A DNA stretch of 16,530 bases from JACRIM01 sp964605185 (GTDB lineage Bacteria > Planctomycetota > Phycisphaerae > UBA1845 > UTPLA1). The DNA lies in the NCBI GenBank assembly GCA_964605185.1, contig CAZSBF010000092.1, positions 1 through 16,530 on the forward strand, in the 5' to 3' direction. How positions within the stretch are numbered: position 1 is the stretch's first letter; every line of letters begins with the position of its first letter. Positions 13,527-16,530 of the stretch are shown here, piece after piece. The translations under genes were made by a program, and so were the position numbers. Under the pieces are notes generated by a model. It had not been told where the DNA came from. It ran no database searches and saw only the letters and a program-made list of their open reading frames with translations.

Positions 13527-15177
13527 TACGCCGCCGCGCGATCCCGGCCTCCCGACAGTCAAAGGAACGATCCTACTCACGGCGCTGGCCCTTGTGGCGA
13601 GCGCCGTGTTTTTTTATCAGATCACGCGGCCGACGAGTTTCTTGAGTGCGATCATGCAGGTGGAGTATTCCCGGCTGCTGCCGCCGGAGAAGGGCAAGCT
13701 GCGCGCGGATGGCGGGCCGACGTGGGAGACGGTGTATCAACAATATCAGGAGCGGCTTCGCAAGGAGCCGGTGACGCAGCGGCACTTCGCGGTTTCGGAT
13801 CTGTTGGACGCGGTGGTGGAGGTGGAGCGAGGGAAGCGGCCGGCAGCGGAGATGGTCGGCAAGATGCAGTCGCGGTTCGCGGTGGATCAGGACAACGCGA
13901 TTTCGCGTCTGGCGTACGCGACACTGGTCGATGCGGGCGCGGCGGGCAAGCCGGCGACGGAGCGGTTCGACGAGTGGCGGCGGATCGTGGAGCAGCCCAG
14001 CCCGGCGAAGGTGAGCGCGCTGTACAACAAGGAATATGACGAGGTCTTTGCGAATGTGCTCTCGGGGTACATCAAGCGTGCCGACGTACGCGCGAATCTC
14101 GTCAAGTACATGGATCACTTCGTCATCACGGACCACTACGCAGCGCTCCCGATGATTCAGGCGCGGCTGGCGAAGTTGGCGGATGAACTGAGCGCGGCGG
14201 GCAAGACGACCGAGGCGGAGACGTGTCGGCGGTGGGTGGTGCGGGCGTGTTTGGGGTTGATGGAGTATGAGTGGGACGCGGGGACGCGATTACTGTGTGC
14301 GGATTTGGCTGCGCGATGTTTGCCAGCGGGTGAGCCGCTGAAGGCGAGTTTGACCAGGCTGCGAGCAGATTATCACTTGAGTATGGCCGCGCCCGTCGTG
14401 GACTTGGCGAGCTTAGGTCGGTCATTTGTGACCAATCCCGGTGCTTATCGCGAGATGATGCGGTATTTCTTTTTCTCGTGTGCCTGGGCGATGGTTGCGC
14501 TTGGCGCGGCAACGATGTTGATCCTATCTTTGCTCACGGCACTCTTCAGAACGTCGGCTTCAGGTCACCATCCCGATGAAAGCGATTCCAATGTTCTGGT
14601 TGCACTGAAAATGGTATTCGCAGCCGTCGTCGTCGGGGTCTCGGCGCACATTCGTGTTCTGGATGTCTTCTCGGAATCGAGCGCCATGGTCTGGGTGGTG
14701 TGTGTCTTTGCGATTGGGGCCCTTGTTCCCGATCTGATCAGTTCCGTCGCGAGAAACAACCGGCGAGGCGAGAATTGGGTTTCAACGATTCGGTGGCCGC
14801 TCATCGGATTGGTTGTCCTCTACTGTATTTTGCCCGCTGAAAAGACCGCTGGTGCCATAAGGTGGTTAGATCTGCGGGGCGGCGCAATCATGTATGTGTT
14901 GGCGGTGTTACTCCCGCTTCTTGTATTGACGTTGCTACAGCGCCGAACCGCTCATGTTCGTGTTGTGCAGGCAGCAGCGACCACTTGGCTCTGCTTCATG
15001 ATCCTCGCTAATGCCGGCGTGTTGATTGGCTGGGGTACGGGTATCAGCACGATCGACGATCTGGCGAGATCGCGAATGGACGAGTTCGCCTATGTCCTGC
15101 CGGGCAATTGGGCGTCTGAGTACCGTATCCCGGCTGCTTCCGCATATGATCATTCCACGATCAAGACCACCCCATGA
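13474..15177 (+). CDS. Multi-pass membrane protein of unknown function
   Basis: I do not recognise this 567-residue protein. A basic, Pro-rich N-terminus (RRDRRNKRSESP) precedes one membrane segment (about 30-50). A helical, charged domain of about 270 residues follows (about 55-325), probably periplasmic. Then come about six more hydrophobic segments (about 327-358, 377-396, 402-423, 440-454, 471-489 and 497-520). No catalytic motif is visible. Start ATG 13474 has no Shine-Dalgarno and overlaps the lipoprotein gene by 53 bases, so coupling or a mis-set start is possible; the next in-frame start (GTG 13594) would cut the first membrane segment. The stop overlaps the cinA start by ATGA. Codon use becomes less GC-rich from about 14370 onward, where the membrane half begins. 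Confidence 0.8.
   Translation: MSRRDRRNKRSESPARPDTPPRDPGLPTVKGTILLTALALVASAVFFYQITRPTSFLSAIMQVEYSRLLPPEKGKLRADGGPTWETVYQQYQERLRKEPVTQRHFAVSDLLDAVVEVERGKRPAAEMVGKMQSRFAVDQDNAISRLAYATLVDAGAAGKPATERFDEWRRIVEQPSPAKVSALYNKEYDEVFANVLSGYIKRADVRANLVKYMDHFVITDHYAALPMIQARLAKLADELSAAGKTTEAETCRRWVVRACLGLMEYEWDAGTRLLCADLAARCLPAGEPLKASLTRLRADYHLSMAAPVVDLASLGRSFVTNPGAYREMMRYFFFSCAWAMVALGAATMLILSLLTALFRTSASGHHPDESDSNVLVALKMVFAAVVVGVSAHIRVLDVFSESSAMVWVVCVFAIGALVPDLISSVARNNRRGENWVSTIRWPLIGLVVLYCILPAEKTAGAIRWLDLRGGAIMYVLAVLLPLLVLTLLQRRTAHVRVVQAAATTWLCFMILANAGVLIGWGTGISTIDDLARSRMDEFAYVLPGNWASEYRIPAASAYDHSTIKTTP
15174..15177 (+). other. ATGA start-stop overlap with cinA
   Basis: The TGA of the membrane-protein gene (15175-15177) shares bases with ATG 15174 of cinA. 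No Shine-Dalgarno precedes the cinA ATG, so its translation probably depends on ribosomes finishing the upstream gene. Confidence 0.8.
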
Positions 15178-16418
15178 ACGCCCACCTCCTCTCCATCGGA
15201 AACGAACTCACGCTCGGCCAGACGGTCGATACGAATGCCGCGTGGCTCGCGCAGCGGCTGGCGGCGGTCGGGGTTCTTTGCACGCGGCATGTCACCGTTG
15301 CCGATGAGCGGGCCGAGATCACGCGCGAGATTCTCGAGGCGGCGAAGTCGGCGGATTTGCTGCTCGTCACCGGCGGACTCGGGCCTACGCCGGATGATCT
15401 GACGCGCGAAGCGCTGGCCGATGCGATGGGGGTTGAATTGGAATTCCACCCGGAATGCATGTCGCAGATCGAGGCGTTCTTCACGGCGCGCAAGCGCCCG
15501 ATGCATCCGCAGAACCGCCAGCAGGCCATGTGTCCGCGCGGAGCGACGCCGCTCGACAACCCGCACGGCACCGCGCCGGGCGTGCGCGGCCGCGTGGGGA
15601 AATGCGATGTGTTTCTCATGCCCGGCGTTCCGCGCGAGATGAAGCCGATGTTCGAGACGCACGTGTTGCCGACCCTGCCCGGCGGCGCGGCCATCGTGCA
15701 GCGGACGATCAAGACCTTCGGCATGCCCGAGGCGGAGGTCGGCGAGAAAATCGCGGACCTGATGGCGCGCGGCCGCAATCCGACGGTCGGCACCAGCGCG
15801 GCGGATTTGATTATCTCCATTCGCATCAACGCGCACGGCGCGACAGTGGAGGAGGCGACGCGGCTTGCCGATGCCGACGCGGCCGTTGTGCGCGAGCGGC
15901 TGGGCATCGTGGTATTCGGCGAGGAAGACGACAGCGTGCAGGATGCGGTGGGGCGGTTGCTGATTGCGCAGAAGAAAACTGTCGCGACGGCGGAATCATG
16001 CACCGGCGGGTTGATCGCGAAGCGGCTGACCGACGTTTCGGGCTCGAGCGCGTATTTGATTCAGGCGTTTGTGACGTATGCGAACTCGGCCAAGGAGCGG
16101 CTGCTGGAGATTCCGCCTGCACTGATCGCCGAGCACGGCGCGGTGAGTGCGGCGGTGGCCGAGGCGATGGCGGCGAACGGTCGGCGGATCAGCGGAACGG
16201 ACTATGCGCTGTCGGCGACGGGCGTGGCCGGCCCGACGGGCGGGACGGCGGATAAGCCGGTGGGGCTGGTGTACGTCGGGTTGGCGACGGCGTCGAAGGC
16301 GGTCGTGAAGGAGTTGCGGTTTGGCGAGAATCTGTCTCGCGATGAGATTCGAGATCGGACGGCGAAGGCGGCGCTGAATTTGTTGCGGCTGGAGTTGATC
16401 GCGCACTCATCGCGGTGA
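15174..16418 (+). CDS. cinA: CinA: MoCF-like (COG1058) plus nicotinamide-nucleotide amidase (PncC) domains
   Basis: A 414-residue protein of normal CinA length. The N-terminal half (about 1-170) is the molybdopterin-binding-like COG1058 domain, with LLSIGNELTLGQTVDTN (5-21), TGGLGPTPDD (66-75) and FLMPGVPREMKPMF (147-160). The C-terminal half (about 252-408) is the PncC/CinA-C domain, which deamidates nicotinamide mononucleotide to nicotinate mononucleotide in pyridine nucleotide salvage. It shows TAESCTGGL (272-280, with S275), VTYANSAKERLL (300-311, with Y302 and K307) and ATGVAGPTGG (348-357). Family work links the N-terminal domain to ADP-ribose hydrolysis. All key motifs are intact. The name reflects competence-damage induction in some bacteria, which is not implied here. 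ATG 15174 aligns with the family N-terminus. Confidence 0.95.
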   Translation: MNAHLLSIGNELTLGQTVDTNAAWLAQRLAAVGVLCTRHVTVADERAEITREILEAAKSADLLLVTGGLGPTPDDLTREALADAMGVELEFHPECMSQIEAFFTARKRPMHPQNRQQAMCPRGATPLDNPHGTAPGVRGRVGKCDVFLMPGVPREMKPMFETHVLPTLPGGAAIVQRTIKTFGMPEAEVGEKIADLMARGRNPTVGTSAADLIISIRINAHGATVEEATRLADADAAVVRERLGIVVFGEEDDSVQDAVGRLLIAQKKTVATAESCTGGLIAKRLTDVSGSSAYLIQAFVTYANSAKERLLEIPPALIAEHGAVSAAVAEAMAANGRRISGTDYALSATGVAGPTGGTADKPVGLVYVGLATASKAVVKELRFGENLSRDEIRDRTAKAALNLLRLELIAHSSR

Positions 16419-16472
16419 TTTACAGGGCGAATGATTACGAGTATTCGATGACCCCACCCTTGCCCTCCCCTT

Positions 16473-16503
16473 CTTAACAACAAAGCGCGCCCTGGTGGTT
16501 AAG
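16473..16503. repeat. Inverted repeat after cinA
   Basis: CTTAAC (16473-16478) pairs with GTTAAG (16498-16503) across 19 bases; allowing one mismatch the arms extend to nine (CTTAACAAC / GTGGTTAAG). It lies 55 bases after the cinA stop. It has no T-run on the plus strand, so a terminator role is doubtful. Nothing else is recognised in 16419-16530. Confidence 0.3.
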
Positions 16504-16530
16504 TCGTTGTAGACGATAGAGTTCGCCGTC

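Noticed and set aside
12741..13580. 279-residue minus-strand frame opposite the hydrolase-like lipoprotein
   Set aside because: Arg/Val/Ile-rich antisense shadow without signal or motif; the plus strand has a lipobox and a recognisable fold.

Overview
The window is a high-GC bacterial stretch. It most likely comes from a planctomycete, perhaps Phycisphaerae-like. The reasons are a long secreted protein built of 'IAxWNGxxWxxLGxG' propeller repeats that ends in an Ig-like domain and a C-terminal dockerin-type double EF-hand, several lipoproteins, weak or absent Shine-Dalgarno sites on many genes, and intergenic DNA full of short palindromes. The lineage is inference from style; no rRNA or marker gene is present. 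Ten protein genes are supported. No tRNA, rRNA, CRISPR array or insertion sequence was seen.

Layout. (1) 1-2472 (+) is the 3' part of a giant repeat/Ig/dockerin secreted protein whose N-terminus lies upstream of the window. (2) 2473-2745 is a convergent spacer packed with four perfect palindromes and two sets of short direct repeats. (3) 8031-2746 (-) holds three exported proteins: an Asp-box (BNR) lipoprotein, an S9 prolyl-oligopeptidase-family peptidase, and a GH27 alpha-galactosidase-like lipoprotein with an NPCBM domain. The last two overlap by ATGA and are probably translationally coupled. (4) 8249-10375 (+) is an OPT-family (oligopeptide transporter) membrane protein, divergent from the group above. 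(5) 12340-10385 (-) holds a YceH/DUF480 protein followed by a FemAB/GNAT-like acyltransferase. (6) 12723-16418 (+) is a probable three-gene operon: a lipoprotein with an alpha/beta-hydrolase fold whose nucleophile serine appears to be glycine, an unrecognised multi-pass membrane protein, and CinA. The last two overlap by ATGA. The window ends in about 110 bases with no recognisable gene.

How they may work together. The S9 peptidase, the alpha-galactosidase and the divergent OPT transporter could form a small glycopeptide or peptide scavenging locus: a glycosidase trims sugar, a peptidase cuts the peptide, a transporter imports it. This is inference from neighbourhood only. The most unusual single observations are the Ser-to-Gly change in the hydrolase-like lipoprotein and the palindrome array at 2539-2734. 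A second inverted repeat at 12604-12640 coincides with a candidate promoter of the hydrolase-like operon.
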